A program made the translations under genes and the position numbers. This document shows positions 34,808-45,354 of a DNA stretch of 64,000 nt, piece by piece. The DNA is taken from NCBI RefSeq assembly GCF_014280235.1, contig NZ_CP047940.1, positions 1,736,001 to 1,800,000 of the forward strand, read 5' to 3'. Every line of letters starts with the position of its first letter. The stretch's first letter is position 1. A model generated the notes under the pieces. The model had not been told where the DNA came from and searched no databases. It was given only the letters and a program-made list of their open reading frames with translations. This DNA comes from Cyanobium sp. NS01 (lineage in GTDB: Bacteria; Cyanobacteriota; Cyanobacteriia; PCC-6307; Cyanobiaceae).

Positions 34808-37800
34808 ATGTTCACGCAGGTCCGCTCCGCCAACCGTCGGGTCAGCCCTGCCGCCTCCCATTGCGGTGCGGTGATGAAGGCCGTCTACGTTGTGCTGGAG
34901 CCCCAGTACCAGAACGCCCTCACCCAGGCAGCCACGGCGCTCAACGACCAGAACGGTCCCCTGGCGATCGAGCTGAGCGGCTATCTGATCGAGGAGCTGC
35001 GCGATCCCACCAACTACGCCGACTTCTGCGCCGATGTGGCGGCGGCGGATGTGTTCATCGCCTCGCTGATCTTCATCGAGGATCTGGCCCAGAAGGTGGT
35101 GGAGGCCGTGGCCCCCCACCGCGACAAGCTCAAGGCGGCCGTGGTGTTTCCCTCCATGCCGGAGGTGATGCGGCTCAACAAGCTGGGCACCTTCTCGATG
35201 GCCCAGCTGGGCCAGAGCAAGAGCGCCATCGCCGGCTTCATGAAGAAGCGGAAGGAGGCCGGCGGCGCCGGTTTCCAGGACGCGATGCTCAAGCTGCTCA
35301 ACACCCTGCCCACGGTTCTCAAGTACCTACCGGTGGAGAAGGCCCAGGACGCCCGCTCCTTCATGCTCAGCTTCCAGTACTGGCTGGGCGGCACGCCGGA
35401 CAACCTGCGCAACTTCCTGTTGATGCTGGCGGACAAGTACGTGTTCCCCCGCGGCAGCGGCAGTGAGCGGGCGGCGGTGGCGGTGGCCGAACCGGTGGTG
35501 TTCCCCGACCTGGGCATCTGGCACCCCCTGGCGCCGTCGATGTTCGAGGACCTCAAGGAATACCTCAACTGGAGCGCCAGCCGCACTGATCTGAGCGAGA
35601 AGGCCCGCAGCGGCCCGGTGATCGGCCTGGTGCTGCAGCGCAGCCACATCGTCACCGGCGACGAGGCCCACTACGTGGCCGTGATCCAGGAACTCGAATA
35701 CCGCGGCGCCACCGTGATTCCGGTGTTCTGCGGCGGCCTCGACTTCACCCGTCCGGTGAACGCCTTCTTCTACGACCCGCTCAAGCCAGGCAGCCCCCTG
35801 GTCGATGGGGTGGTGTCGCTCACCGGCTTCGCCCTGGTGGGTGGTCCGGCCCGCCAGGACCACCCCAAGGCGATCGAGGTGCTCAAGAGCCTCAACCGCC
35901 CCTACATGGTGGCCCTGCCACTGGTGTTCCAGACCACCCAGGAATGGGAGGAGAGCGACCTGGGCCTGCACCCGGTGCAGGTGGCCCTGCAGATCGCCAT
36001 CCCCGAGCTCGATGGCGCCATCGAGCCGATCGTGCTCAGTGGCCGCGATGACGCCACCGGCAAGGCCCACACCCTGCAAGACCGGGTGGAGGCGATCGCC
36101 GAGCGCTCGATCCGCTGGGCCTCCCTGCGCATCAAGCCCCGGGCCACCAAGAAGCTGGCAATCACTGTGTTCAGCTTCCCGCCCGACAAGGGCAATGTGG
36201 GCACCGCCGCCTACCTCGATGTGTTCGGCTCCATCCACCGGGTGATGGAGGAGATGGCAGCCCAGGGCTACGACCTCGGCAGCCTGCCCCGCACGCCGAA
36301 AGAGCTGATGGAGTCGGTGCTGCAGGACCCCGAAGCCCTGGAGGGTGCCCCCGAACTGGCCATCGCCCACCGCATGAGCGTGGCGGAGTACGAGCAGCTC
36401 ACCCCCTACTCCGAGCGGCTGGAGGAGAACTGGGGCAAGCCCCCCGGCAACCTCAACTCCGACGGCACCAACCTGCTGATCTACGGCCGCCACTTCGGCA
36501 ACGTGTTCGTGGGGGTGCAGCCCACCTTCGGCTACGAGGGCGATCCGATGCGGCTGCTCTATTCGCGCAGCGCCAGCCCCCACCACGGTTTTGCCGCCTA
36601 CTACACCTACCTGGAGAAGGTGTGGGGCGCCGACGCCGTGCTGCACTTCGGCACCCACGGCTCGCTGGAGTTCATGCCCGGCAAGCAGATGGGCATGAGC
36701 GACACCTGCTACCCCGATTCCCTGATCGGCGCCCTGCCAAACCTCTATTACTACGCCGCCAACAACCCCTCAGAAGCCACGATCGCCAAGCGGCGCGGCT
36801 ACGCCGAAACGATCAGCTATCTCACGCCACCGGCCGAAAATGCCGGCCTCTACCGCGGCCTCAAGGAGCTGGGTGAGCTGGTGGGCTCCTACCAGCAGCT
36901 GCGCGAGAGCAGCCGCGGCGTGCAGATCGTCAACGCGGCGGTCGAAACCGCCCGCCAGTGCAACCTCGACAAGGACGTGGCCCTGCCCGATGGCGATGCC
37001 GCCGAGCTCGACCTGGCCGCGCGCGACGCGGTGATCGGCCAGATCTACCGCCAGCTGATGGAGATCGAGAGCCGCCTGCTGCCCTGCGGGCTGCACACCA
37101 TCGGCAAGCCCCCCACCGCCGAGGAGGCCATCGCCACCCTGGTGAACATCGCCGCCCTCGAGCGCGAGGAGGACGGCCTGCGCTCCCTGCCAGCCCTGCT
37201 GGCCGAGAGCCGCGGCCGCACGATTGCCGAGGTCTACAAGGGCAACGACGACGGCGTGCTCGCCGACGTGGAGCTCAATCGGGAGATCACCGAAACCTGC
37301 CGCGCCGCCGTGGGGGCGATGGTAAAGGCCGTCACCGGCAGCGATGGCCGCGTCACCCTGCGCCGCAACTTCGCCTGGTTCTTCAACCTGCTGGAGCGCT
37401 TCGGCTTCAAGCTGCCCAGCCCCTGGCTGGGTGCCTGCTGCTCGGCCGGCTTCGCCCAGGTGAACCAGGCCGACCTCGATCAGCTGTTCGGCTACCTGCA
37501 GTTCTGCCTGGAGCAGATCTGCGCCGACTTCGAGATGCAGAGCCTGCTGCGGGCCCTCGATGGCGAATACGTGCTGCCGGGCCCCGGCGGTGATCCGATC
37601 CGCAACCCCGGCGTGCTGCCCAGCGGCAAGAACATCCACGCCCTCGATCCCCAGGCGATCCCCACCAAGGCCGCCATCGCCGCCGCCAAGGTGGTGGTGG
37701 ACCGGCTGATCGAGCGCCAGAAGGCCGAACAGGGCACCTGGCCGGAAACGATCGCCTGCGTGCTCTGGGGCACCGACAACATCAAGACCTACGGCGAGTC

Positions 37801-38815
37801 GCTGGCCCAGATCCTCTGGTTCATCGGCGTGCGCCCGGTGGCCGATTCCCTGGGCCGCGTCAACAAGCTGGAGCTGCTCTCGCTCGAAGAGCTGGGCCGG
37901 CCCCGCATCGACGTGGTGGTGAACTGCAGCGGCGTGTTCCGCGACCTGTTCATCAACCAGATGGGCCTGATCGACCAGGGCGTGAAGATGGCCGCCGAGG
38001 CCGATGAGCCGCTGGCGCTGAACTTCGTGCGCAAGCACGCCCAGGAGCAGGCCGAGCAGGAGGGCATCTCCCTGCGCGATGCCGCCACCCGGGTGTTCTC
38101 CAATGCCAGCGGCAGCTACAGCTCGAACGTGAACCTGGCGGTGGAGAACAGCACCTGGGAGGAGGAGGATGAACTGCAGGAGATGTACCTCTCCCGCAAG
38201 ACCTTCGCCTTCAACGCCGACAACCCCGGCGAGATGAACCAGAAGCGGGGCGTGTTCGAGTCGGCGATGAAAACCGCCGACGTGACCTTCCAGAACCTGG
38301 ATTCCGCCGAGATCTCGCTCACCGATGTGAGCCACTACTTCGACTCCGACCCCACCAAGCTGATCGCCGGCCTGCGCGACGACGGCAAGGCCCCCACCAG
38401 CTACATCGCTGACACCACCACCGCCAACGCCCAGGTGCGCTCCCTGAGCGAAACGATCCGCCTGGATTCGCGCACCAAGCTGCTCAACCCCAAGTGGTAT
38501 GAGGGCATGCTCAACTCCGGCTACGAGGGCGTACGGGAGGTGGCCAAACGGCTCAACTTCACCCTCGGCTGGAGCGCCACCAGCGGCGCCGTGGACAACT
38601 TCGTCTACGAAGACGCCAACGACACCTTCATCAACGATCCGGAGATGCGCCAGCGGCTGATGGAGCTCAACCCCCACAGCTTCCGCCGCATCGTGGGCAC
38701 CCTGCTGGAAGTGAACGGCCGCGGCTACTGGGAGACCTCAGACGAGAACATCCAGCAGCTCCAGGAGATCTACCAGGAGATCGAAGACCGGATCGAGGGG
38801 GTCACGGCCCCCTGA
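34808..38815 (+). CDS. chlH: Magnesium chelatase subunit H
   Basis: The 1335-residue protein has the BchH/CobN-like N-terminus ([19 protein letters not shown] after a 22-residue lead) and characteristic blocks [33 protein letters not shown] and [19 protein letters not shown]. ChlH binds protoporphyrin IX and, with ChlI and ChlD, inserts Mg2+ as the first committed step to chlorophyll. Length is normal. chlI and chlD are not in this window. Confidence 0.97.
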   Translation: MFTQVRSANRRVSPAASHCGAVMKAVYVVLEPQYQNALTQAATALNDQNGPLAIELSGYLIEELRDPTNYADFCADVAAADVFIASLIFIEDLAQKVVEAVAPHRDKLKAAVVFPSMPEVMRLNKLGTFSMAQLGQSKSAIAGFMKKRKEAGGAGFQDAMLKLLNTLPTVLKYLPVEKAQDARSFMLSFQYWLGGTPDNLRNFLLMLADKYVFPRGSGSERAAVAVAEPVVFPDLGIWHPLAPSMFEDLKEYLNWSASRTDLSEKARSGPVIGLVLQRSHIVTGDEAHYVAVIQELEYRGATVIPVFCGGLDFTRPVNAFFYDPLKPGSPLVDGVVSLTGFALVGGPARQDHPKAIEVLKSLNRPYMVALPLVFQTTQEWEESDLGLHPVQVALQIAIPELDGAIEPIVLSGRDDATGKAHTLQDRVEAIAERSIRWASLRIKPRATKKLAITVFSFPPDKGNVGTAAYLDVFGSIHRVMEEMAAQGYDLGSLPRTPKELMESVLQDPEALEGAPELAIAHRMSVAEYEQLTPYSERLEENWGKPPGNLNSDGTNLLIYGRHFGNVFVGVQPTFGYEGDPMRLLYSRSASPHHGFAAYYTYLEKVWGADAVLHFGTHGSLEFMPGKQMGMSDTCYPDSLIGALPNLYYYAANNPSEATIAKRRGYAETISYLTPPAENAGLYRGLKELGELVGSYQQLRESSRGVQIVNAAVETARQCNLDKDVALPDGDAAELDLAARDAVIGQIYRQLMEIESRLLPCGLHTIGKPPTAEEAIATLVNIAALEREEDGLRSLPALLAESRGRTIAEVYKGNDDGVLADVELNREITETCRAAVGAMVKAVTGSDGRVTLRRNFAWFFNLLERFGFKLPSPWLGACCSAGFAQVNQADLDQLFGYLQFCLEQICADFEMQSLLRALDGEYVLPGPGGDPIRNPGVLPSGKNIHALDPQAIPTKAAIAAAKVVVDRLIERQKAEQGTWPETIACVLWGTDNIKTYGESLAQILWFIGVRPVADSLGRVNKLELLSLEELGRPRIDVVVNCSGVFRDLFINQMGLIDQGVKMAAEADEPLALNFVRKHAQEQAEQEGISLRDAATRVFSNASGSYSSNVNLAVENSTWEEEDELQEMYLSRKTFAFNADNPGEMNQKRGVFESAMKTADVTFQNLDSAEISLTDVSHYFDSDPTKLIAGLRDDGKAPTSYIADTTTANAQVRSLSETIRLDSRTKLLNPKWYEGMLNSGYEGVREVAKRLNFTLGWSATSGAVDNFVYEDANDTFINDPEMRQRLMELNPHSFRRIVGTLLEVNGRGYWETSDENIQQLQEIYQEIEDRIEGVTAP

Positions 38816-38840
38816 GGTCCTGCCATCGGATCCCGCCACC

Positions 38841-39611
38841 ATGAAGGCTTTTCGACTGGATGGCCAACGCGCCCTGATCTCAGGCGGCTCCAAGGGCCTG
38901 GGGGCGGCCATCGCCAGCAGCTTCGCCGAGGCCGGTGCTGACATCGGCCTGATCGGCAGGGACACCGACGGCCTGAACAGGGTCAAGGCCGTTGTCGAGA
39001 GCTACGGGCGCCACTGCTGCCTGATCGAAGCCGATCTCGGCTCGGTGGAGGGTGCCAGGCGCGCCGGGGAAACAGCCCTGGAGTTCTTTCCGCAATGGAA
39101 TGTGCTGGTCAACAACGCCGGCATCGCCAGGCCCGCTCCGATCCTGGAGATCAGCGAAGCCGATTGGCAGCACACCTTCGCGGTGAACCTGCACTCGGCC
39201 CTGATTCTCTCCCAACACATCGTTCCCCAGATGATCAGCAGAGGCCGCGGCAAGGTGCTGAACATCTCGTCGTTGGGTGCCTTTCTTGGCACCCCTGGAT
39301 TAGGCGCCTATGCCGCCTCCAAGGCCGCCATCAACCAGCTGACCCGAACCATGGCCGTGGAATGGGGGCCGGCCAATGTTCAGGTGAATGCCCTTTGTCC
39401 CACCGTGATCCTCACCGAGCTGGGCCATGAGCTCTGGGACAGCCCTGCCATGCAGGCAGCCAGACAAGCCAAGGAAAGCAGGATTCCGTTGCACCGCTTT
39501 GCAGAACCCGAGGAGGTGGCCCGGGTGGCCCTGTTCCTGGCCAGTGCCGCTGCTGATTTCATCCAGGGCGTGTGCCTGCCCCTGGATGGGGGCCTGCTGA
39601 TCGCCCCCTAG
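38841..39611 (+). CDS. Short-chain dehydrogenase/reductase
   Basis: The 256-residue classical SDR has cofactor motif ISGGSKGLGAAIASSFAEAG, NNAGIARP, catalytic Ser in LNISSLGAF and YAASKAAINQ (Tyr/Lys), and C-terminal FIQGVCLPLDGGLLIAP. It starts 25 bases after chlH and may be co-transcribed. Substrate cannot be read; FabG-like or sugar-acid dehydrogenase activities share this shape. Codon use is slightly less GC-biased than chlH. Its end overlaps convergent folP by 4 bases. Confidence 0.88.
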   Translation: MKAFRLDGQRALISGGSKGLGAAIASSFAEAGADIGLIGRDTDGLNRVKAVVESYGRHCCLIEADLGSVEGARRAGETALEFFPQWNVLVNNAGIARPAPILEISEADWQHTFAVNLHSALILSQHIVPQMISRGRGKVLNISSLGAFLGTPGLGAYAASKAAINQLTRTMAVEWGPANVQVNALCPTVILTELGHELWDSPAMQAARQAKESRIPLHRFAEPEEVARVALFLASAAADFIQGVCLPLDGGLLIAP

Positions 39612-40450
39612 GGCTCAACCCGCACGATCGCATCCACCATGCGGGCGGTCTGCACGATCGGCCCCACGTCGTGCACCCGCAGCACATCGGCGCCGGCGCT
39701 GATCGCCTGGGCGCAGACCGCCGCGGTGCCCCAGAGCCTGGCCCGGGGTCGGGGCTCCTCCAGCACTGCGCCGATGAAGCGCTTGCGGGAGGGGCCCAGC
39801 AGCAGGGGGAAGCCCTCCTGCCGCAGCGCCGCCAGCCCCCGCAGCAGGGAGAGGTTGTGCTCGGTGGTCTTGGCAAAGCCCAGGCCCGGATCCCAGATCA
39901 GCTGATCCGCCCGCACCCCCGCCGCCAGAGCGGCGTCGGTGGCCCGCAGCAACTCCTGGCGCACCTCCGCCACCACGTCGGTGTAGAGGGCCAGCCCATC
40001 CATGCTGCGGCTGTCGCCGCGGCTGTGCATCAGCACCAGCGGGCAGCCCGCCGCCGCCACCACCTGCAGCAGGGCGGGATCGCGTCGGCCGCCGCTCACG
40101 TCGTTGATCCAGTCGGCCCCGGCCTGCAGGGCGGCTTCCGCCACCGCGGCGCGGAAGGTGTCGATCGAGAGCAGCGGCCGGTTCGCCGGCAGCCGGCCCT
40201 CAAGCAGGGCGCGCAGCACCGGCAGCACCCTGGCGGCTTCCTCGGCAGCACCCACCTCGCTGGCGCCAGGACGGGTGCTCTGGCCGCCGAGATCGAGCAC
40301 GTGCGCACCCTCGCGGCTCATGCGGACCGCCTGAGCCACGGCCGGCTCCAGATCCAGGTAGCGGCCGCCATCGCTGAAGGAGTCGGGGGTGAGGTTGAGC
40401 ACCCCCATCACCAGCGTGCGCTCACCCCAGCGCGGCGGCTGGCTGGCCAT
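39608..40450 (-). CDS. folP: Dihydropteroate synthase
   Basis: The 280-residue TIM barrel has signature 1 VMGVLNLTPDSFSDGGRY, signature 2 VLDLGGQSTRPGA and later DPGLGFAKTTEHNL and PLLLGPSRKRFIG. It joins p-aminobenzoate to pterin pyrophosphate in folate synthesis. It lies 3 bases after tpiA on the same strand and is probably in one operon with it. Confidence 0.95.
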   Translation of the reverse strand: MASQPPRWGERTLVMGVLNLTPDSFSDGGRYLDLEPAVAQAVRMSREGAHVLDLGGQSTRPGASEVGAAEEAARVLPVLRALLEGRLPANRPLLSIDTFRAAVAEAALQAGADWINDVSGGRRDPALLQVVAAAGCPLVLMHSRGDSRSMDGLALYTDVVAEVRQELLRATDAALAAGVRADQLIWDPGLGFAKTTEHNLSLLRGLAALRQEGFPLLLGPSRKRFIGAVLEEPRPRARLWGTAAVCAQAISAGADVLRVHDVGPIVQTARMVDAIVRVEP

Positions 40451-40453
40451 GGC

Positions 40454-41194
40454 TCACACCGCCGCCGACACCCGGAAGTTGGCGATGCGCGCAAAGCTCT
40501 CGGGATCGAGCGAGGCGCCACCCACCAGCACGCCATCGATGTCGCTCTGGGCCATCAGATCGTCGATGGTGGCGGGGTTCACCGAGCCGCCGTACTGCAC
40601 CGTGACCTCGGGGTTGCCCACCCAGCCGCGGATCAGGCCACAGATGCGGTTGGCCTCCTCGGCGGGGCAGGTCTTGCCGGTGCCGATCGCCCAGATCGGC
40701 TCGTAGGCCACGATCAGCCGCGACGGATCCACCGCCTCCAGCCCCTGCTCGATCTGGCGGTGGATCACCCGTTCGGTTTCCGCCGTCTCGCGCTGGTCGA
40801 GGCTCTCGCCCACACACAGGATCGGCACCAGCCCGTGCTTCTGGGCCGTGCGGGCCCGCAGGTTGATCTGCTCGTCGGATTCGCTGAAGTACTTGCGCGG
40901 CTCGCTGTGGCCCACGATCGCGTGGGTCACGGCATGCTCCACCAGCATCGGCGCCGACACCATACCGGTGTAGGCCCCCTGCTCCTCCCAGTGCACGTTC
41001 TGGGCGGCGATCGCCACGCCGGCGCCCTCCAGGTGGCGGCTCAGGGTGGGGATCGCCGTGAACGGCGGCGCGATCACCACCTGGCGGTCCCCCGGCAGGT
41101 CGGCGATCAGGGGCCGGAAGGCGGCAGCGAACTCCCGCGCCTGGGCGCAGGTCATGTGCATCTTCCAGTTACCTGCGATGACAGCCTTGGCCAA
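40454..41194 (-). CDS. tpiA: Triosephosphate isomerase
   Basis: I chose TTG at 41194 ([18 protein letters not shown]), which matches the family start and has GGGAGAGGA just upstream; an earlier TTG at 41221 would add nine odd residues. The enzyme has substrate Lys in GNWKMH, catalytic His in [12 protein letters not shown] and catalytic Glu in [13 protein letters not shown]. It interconverts DHAP and GAP in glycolysis and the Calvin cycle. Length is about 246 residues, normal. Confidence 0.95.
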   Translation of the reverse strand: MAKAVIAGNWKMHMTCAQAREFAAAFRPLIADLPGDRQVVIAPPFTAIPTLSRHLEGAGVAIAAQNVHWEEQGAYTGMVSAPMLVEHAVTHAIVGHSEPRKYFSESDEQINLRARTAQKHGLVPILCVGESLDQRETAETERVIHRQIEQGLEAVDPSRLIVAYEPIWAIGTGKTCPAEEANRICGLIRGWVGNPEVTVQYGGSVNPATIDDLMAQSDIDGVLVGGASLDPESFARIANFRVSAAV

Positions 41195-41239
41195 GGGTCC
41201 TCTCCCAGCGACGTGCTGCAAAAGCTAATGGGCCGCCTG

Positions 41240-41449
41240 TCAGCGGCCGTTGGCCGTGGGCGTGACGATCAGCTCGCGGCCGTCCACGCTCACCGCATCG
41301 CCGAGGGCCAGCTGGCGGCCCCGGCGGGTTTCGATCAGGCCGTTGACGCGCACATCACCGCGCTGGATGCGCAGCTTGGCTTCGCCGCCGGTGGCTGCCA
41401 GCCCCTGATATTTGAGGAATTGGTCGAGCTTCACGGCGAATCTGGCCAT
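41240..41449 (-). CDS. S4-domain RNA-binding protein, 69 aa
   Basis: It starts MARFAVKLDQFLKYQGLAAT and contains the S4 core GGEAKLRIQRGDVRVNGLIE ... RRGRQLALGDAV, as in YbcJ/YaaA-type small S4 proteins that bind structured RNA. It lies 45 bases upstream of tpiA on the same strand and probably heads that operon. Confidence 0.85.
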   Translation of the reverse strand: MARFAVKLDQFLKYQGLAATGGEAKLRIQRGDVRVNGLIETRRGRQLALGDAVSVDGRELIVTPTANGR

Positions 41450-41473
41450 GGGGACGGGCGATAGCGTGCCTTG

Positions 41474-43258
41474 ATGCCCGCACCGCCTCCGGACAGCCTG
41501 CCCCAGCTGCAGCGGACCTCTGCCCCCAGCCTGGCCGGCACGGTGCGACGGCTGTGGCCCCTGCTCAGACCCCACCGCCGGCGCCTGCTGGCCGGCGGCG
41601 CCTGCATCCTGGTGTTCGTGCTCTGCTGGCCTGTGCTGGCCTGGCTGGCGGGGCGGCTGATTCCGGCGATCGGCGCCGGTGATGTGGGGCTCACCCTGCA
41701 GTCGATCCTGGCCGCCCTGGCGGTGTTCATGGTGCAGAAGGCGGCCCAGTACGGCCAGGACACGCTGCTGGCCAACCCGGCCCTGCGGGTCAGCCAGGCC
41801 CTGCGCCAGCAGCTGTTCGCGCGGCTGCAGCAGCTCGACTTCAACGCCCTGGAGAAACTCTCCGCCGGCGACCTCACCTACCGCCTCACCGAGGATGCCG
41901 ACCGGGTGGGCGAGGTGATCTACAAGACCATCCAGGACACCACCCCCAGTGCCCTGCAGCTGGTGGCGGTGCTGGGTTACATGGTGTGGCTCGACTGGCC
42001 CCTGGCCCTGGCCACCCTGCTGCTGGCCCCCCTGGTGGCCCTGCTGGTGAGCGGCTTCGGGGCGCGGGTGATGGGGGCCGCCGAGCGCAGCCAGGAGCAG
42101 GTGAGCGAGCTGGCCAGCCTGCTGGGCGAGGCCATCTCCGGGCTGCCGCTGGTGCGGGCCTTCGCCGCCGAGCCCTGGCTGCAGCGGCGCTTTGACCAGG
42201 AGATCGACCTGCACCGCCGGGCCCGCTACCGCACCCTGCGGCTGCTGGCCCTGCAGCATCCGGTGGTGGGATTCCTCGAGGCCGCCGGGATCCTGGCCGT
42301 GCTCTGGATCGGCGCCTGGCGGATCCAGTCGGGGCAGCTCGACAGCCAGGGCTTCAGCAGCTACGTGGCCGCCCTGCTGATGCTGATCGATCCGATCGCC
42401 CACCTCACCACCAACTTCAACGAATTCCAGCAGGGCCAGGCCTCCCTGCAGCGGCTGCGGGCGATCGAGAACGAGCCCGTCGAAACCCCCGACAGTCCCC
42501 AGGCGCAACCCCTGGGTCCGGTGCGCGGCGCCCTCCAGCTCGAGCAGGTGTGGTTCGCCTACGGCGACGGCGAGCCGGTGCTGCGCCAGGTGAGCCTGGA
42601 GGTGAAGCCCGGCCAGGTGGTGGCCCTGGTCGGCCCCTCCGGAGCCGGCAAGAGCACCCTGTTCTCGCTGCTGCTGCGCTTCAACAACTGCCAGCGGGGC
42701 CGGGTGCTGCTGGATGGCCACGACCTGGCCGACCTGCGCGCCCGGGAGCTGCGCCAGGCCGTGGCCCTGGTGCCCCAGCAGAGCAGCGTGTTCTCGGGCA
42801 CGGTGGCCGAGGCGATCGCCTTCGGGCGGCCGGCCACCGCCGAGGCGATCCGCCAGGCGGCCCGCCTGGCCAACGCCGATGGCTTCATCAGCCAGCTGCC
42901 CCACGGCTATCAGAGCCGGCTGGAGGAACGGGGCCGCAACGTGTCCGGCGGCCAGCTGCAGCGGCTGGCGATCGCCCGCGCCGTGCTGGGCAATCCCGCC
43001 GTGCTGTTGCTCGATGAGGCCACCAGTGCCCTCGACGCCGAGGCCGAGGAGGCCGTGCAGGCCGGCCTGCAGACCGCCATGGCCGGCCGCAGCGTGCTGG
43101 TGATTGCCCACCGCCTCTCCACCGTGCAGAAGGCGGATCGCATCGTGGTGCTGGAGGCGGGCCGGATCGTGCAGCAGGGCAGCCACAATCAGCTGATGGC
43201 TCAGGACGGTCGCTACCGGCAGCTGTGCCGCCGCCAGTTCATCCACCTCGAACCATGA
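41474..43258 (+). CDS. ABC exporter half-transporter (membrane domain fused to ATPase)
   Basis: The 594-residue protein has six predicted membrane helices over ~1-310, then an ATPase with Walker A VALVGPSGAGKSTLFSLL, signature NVSGGQLQRLAIARA, Walker B VLLLDEATSALD and H-loop VIAHRLSTV. It belongs to the MsbA/multidrug ABCB-type exporters and should work as a dimer. Substrate unknown (lipid, drug or peptide). The stop overlaps the next ATG by 4 bases, so a small soluble protein is coupled. Confidence 0.92.
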   Translation: MPAPPPDSLPQLQRTSAPSLAGTVRRLWPLLRPHRRRLLAGGACILVFVLCWPVLAWLAGRLIPAIGAGDVGLTLQSILAALAVFMVQKAAQYGQDTLLANPALRVSQALRQQLFARLQQLDFNALEKLSAGDLTYRLTEDADRVGEVIYKTIQDTTPSALQLVAVLGYMVWLDWPLALATLLLAPLVALLVSGFGARVMGAAERSQEQVSELASLLGEAISGLPLVRAFAAEPWLQRRFDQEIDLHRRARYRTLRLLALQHPVVGFLEAAGILAVLWIGAWRIQSGQLDSQGFSSYVAALLMLIDPIAHLTTNFNEFQQGQASLQRLRAIENEPVETPDSPQAQPLGPVRGALQLEQVWFAYGDGEPVLRQVSLEVKPGQVVALVGPSGAGKSTLFSLLLRFNNCQRGRVLLDGHDLADLRARELRQAVALVPQQSSVFSGTVAEAIAFGRPATAEAIRQAARLANADGFISQLPHGYQSRLEERGRNVSGGQLQRLAIARAVLGNPAVLLLDEATSALDAEAEEAVQAGLQTAMAGRSVLVIAHRLSTVQKADRIVVLEAGRIVQQGSHNQLMAQDGRYRQLCRRQFIHLEP

Positions 43259-43617
43259 CCGGCAGCCCCATCGGCTCGGCATTCGGCTGGGAATACCGCG
43301 TGATCCACATCGATGTGGAGAGCGGCAACCCGCCGGAGCCGCCCTCGCCCCAGAGCGACAGCGAGCGGCTGGGCGGCGCCCTCAGCCCTGAGTTCCTGGA
43401 GCGGGAGTTCCCCCAGCAGTACAGCCCCCTCAACAGCACCCCCCGGCACCCCGCCGAGCAGCTGCAGTTCTTCCTCAATGCCCTGGGCCGGGAGCACTGG
43501 GAGATGGTGGAGGCCGCCCAGGTGGGGCCGTTGCTGATGTTCGTGTTCAAGCGGCCCCTGGCAAGCGCAGGAGGGTCCCTTCGCGCTGATCCCGGGGCAG
43601 GTCCGTCCGTAACCTGA
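43255..43617 (+). CDS. DUF4177-like small protein, 120 aa
   Basis: The start at 43255 overlaps the ABC exporter stop (ATGA). The core WEYRVIHIDVE ... FFLNALGREHWEMVEAAQVG ... LLMFVFKRPL resembles DUF4177, a small alpha/beta fold, with an inserted Pro/Ser-rich loop. Translational coupling suggests it acts with the exporter, but this is inference. Confidence 0.65.
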   Translation: MTGSPIGSAFGWEYRVIHIDVESGNPPEPPSPQSDSERLGGALSPEFLEREFPQQYSPLNSTPRHPAEQLQFFLNALGREHWEMVEAAQVGPLLMFVFKRPLASAGGSLRADPGAGPSVT

Positions 43618-43630
43618 GGGCACCTCAGCG

Positions 43631-43861
43631 TTGCGCATCTTGACCTCCACCCCCCAGCAGCCTCCCGTCCTCACCTTCGAGGGCAAGCGCTACGACCTCA
43701 ACAGCCTGCCCAGTGAGCTCAAGGAACTGGTGAAGGGCATGCAGGTGGCCGATGCCCAGTTGCGCATGCACGAGGACACCCTCAAGGTGCTGGCCGTGGG
43801 CCGTCAGGCCATGGCCAGCCAGCTGAACGACAAGCTCAAGGCGATTGCACCCCTGCCCTGA
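43631..43861 (+). CDS. DUF6447-like small protein, 76 aa
   Basis: Start is TTG at 43631 or 43640; neither has a clear ribosome site. The core LTFEGKRYDLNSLPSELKEL ... VADAQLRMHEDTLKVLAVGRQAM matches small cyanobacterial proteins of the DUF6447 kind. It is soluble with a helical second half. It lies 13 bases after the previous gene. Confidence 0.65.
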   Translation: MRILTSTPQQPPVLTFEGKRYDLNSLPSELKELVKGMQVADAQLRMHEDTLKVLAVGRQAMASQLNDKLKAIAPLP

Positions 43862-43892
43862 GCCCCTGCCCCGATCCAGCGGTGGCCCGCCC

Positions 43893-45302
43893 TCAGCTGC
43901 GGGCCTCCCCATCGAAGCGGTAGGCCCGGGTGAGCCGGAACACGGTGCCGGAGAGCAGCAGCAGACCGATCAGGTTGGGGATCGCCATCAGGCCATTGAG
44001 GGTATCGGCCACGGCCCAGACGGCGCCGCGGTCGCCGGCCACCGAGCCGATCACCACCACCGCCACCCACACCAGCCGGAAGGGCAGGATCGCCTTCACC
44101 CCGAAGAGATATTCGGTGCAGCGCTCGCCGTAGAAACTCCAGCCCAGCACCGTGGTGAAGGCGAAGACCACAAGCCCCACGGTGACCATCCAACCGCTGC
44201 CGGCGATGCCGATGTTGAAGGCACTGATCGAAAGATTGGCGCCGGATTCACCACTTTCATAGGCACCGGTGATGATGATCACCAGCGCGGTCATGCTGCA
44301 GATGATGATCGTGTCAATGAAGGTGCCGAGCATCGCCACCGTGCCCTGGCGCACAGGATCGCGGGTGCTGGCGGCGGCGTGGGCGATGGGCGCGCTGCCG
44401 AGGCCCGCCTCGTTGGAAAAGATGCCCCGCTTGAAGCCCATCAGGATCACCTGGGCCAGGGTGCCACTTGCCGCGGCCTTGCCGGTGAAGGCGTTGGAGA
44501 AAATCGTGCCGAAGGCGGCAGGGATCTCGGAAGCATTCGCCAGGATGATCAGGAGGCAGGCCACCACGTAGAGAATGGCCATGGTCGGCACCACAGCGGA
44601 TGCGGCCTGGGCGATCCGGCTGATGCCGCCGATGATCACACCGAACACCAGCGCGCCCAGCACCACCCCCGTGACCAGACGCGGGATCCCCACGGTCTGC
44701 AGAGCACTCGAAACCTCAAAGCACTGCACACCGTTGCCGATTCCAAAGCCGGCAAGCATGCCGAACAGGGCAAAGAGGCCACCGAGCCAGGCCCAGCCAG
44801 GGCCAAGACCGTTGCGGATGTAATACATCGGCCCGCCCACATGGTTGCCGAGGGGATCCAACTCGCGGAAGTGCACGGCCAGCACGGCCTCCGCATACTT
44901 GGTGGCGATGCCGAAGATGGCGATCAGCCACATCCAGAAGACCGCCCCAGGTCCGCCAACGGCGATGGCACCGGCGACACCGGCGATGTTGCCGGTGCCG
45001 ATCGTGGCCGAGAGCGAGGTCATCAGGGCCTGGAACGGCGAGATCTCACCGTCCTTGGCGGAGCCGGCGTGGCCCAATGTCATGCGCACGCCATAGGGGA
45101 GCCGCCGCAGTGGCATGAACCCCAGCCCCACCATCATCACCAGGCCGGTGAGGGCAATCAGGGTCACCGTGGGCCAGCCCCAGGCGAAGTTGTTGATCGG
45201 GGCGTTGATGGCCCTGATCGTGTCTTCAAGGCCGACGGGAAGTTGCCCCAGTGGCAGGGGGTTGCCAACAGGGGCGGTGGGAATACCCAAGGCGGAGCGC
45301 AC
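43893..45302 (-). CDS. Sodium:alanine symporter family (AGCS) transporter
   Basis: The 469-residue protein has about ten membrane helices and AGCS signatures GHAGSAKDGEISPFQALMTS, SATIGTGNIAGVAGAIAVGG, GPMYYIRNGLG and FKRGIFSNEAGLGSAPIAHA (in parts). It imports alanine or glycine with Na+. It is a single gene ahead of a DUF3386 gene on the same strand. Confidence 0.93.
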   Translation of the reverse strand: MRSALGIPTAPVGNPLPLGQLPVGLEDTIRAINAPINNFAWGWPTVTLIALTGLVMMVGLGFMPLRRLPYGVRMTLGHAGSAKDGEISPFQALMTSLSATIGTGNIAGVAGAIAVGGPGAVFWMWLIAIFGIATKYAEAVLAVHFRELDPLGNHVGGPMYYIRNGLGPGWAWLGGLFALFGMLAGFGIGNGVQCFEVSSALQTVGIPRLVTGVVLGALVFGVIIGGISRIAQAASAVVPTMAILYVVACLLIILANASEIPAAFGTIFSNAFTGKAAASGTLAQVILMGFKRGIFSNEAGLGSAPIAHAAASTRDPVRQGTVAMLGTFIDTIIICSMTALVIIITGAYESGESGANLSISAFNIGIAGSGWMVTVGLVVFAFTTVLGWSFYGERCTEYLFGVKAILPFRLVWVAVVVIGSVAGDRGAVWAVADTLNGLMAIPNLIGLLLLSGTVFRLTRAYRFDGEARS

Positions 45303-45354
45303 GGTGGTGCGTGGATGGTGTCACAGGCAACGCCTTCGGGCAACGCAGCCGTGC

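Noticed and set aside
36770-38677. 635-codon open frame opposite chlH
   Set aside because: Antisense shadow; composition follows chlH codon positions and no family is visible.
41240-43282. 680-codon minus-strand frame across the ABC exporter
   Set aside because: Only its last 69 codons (S4-domain protein) have protein character; the rest mirrors the exporter.
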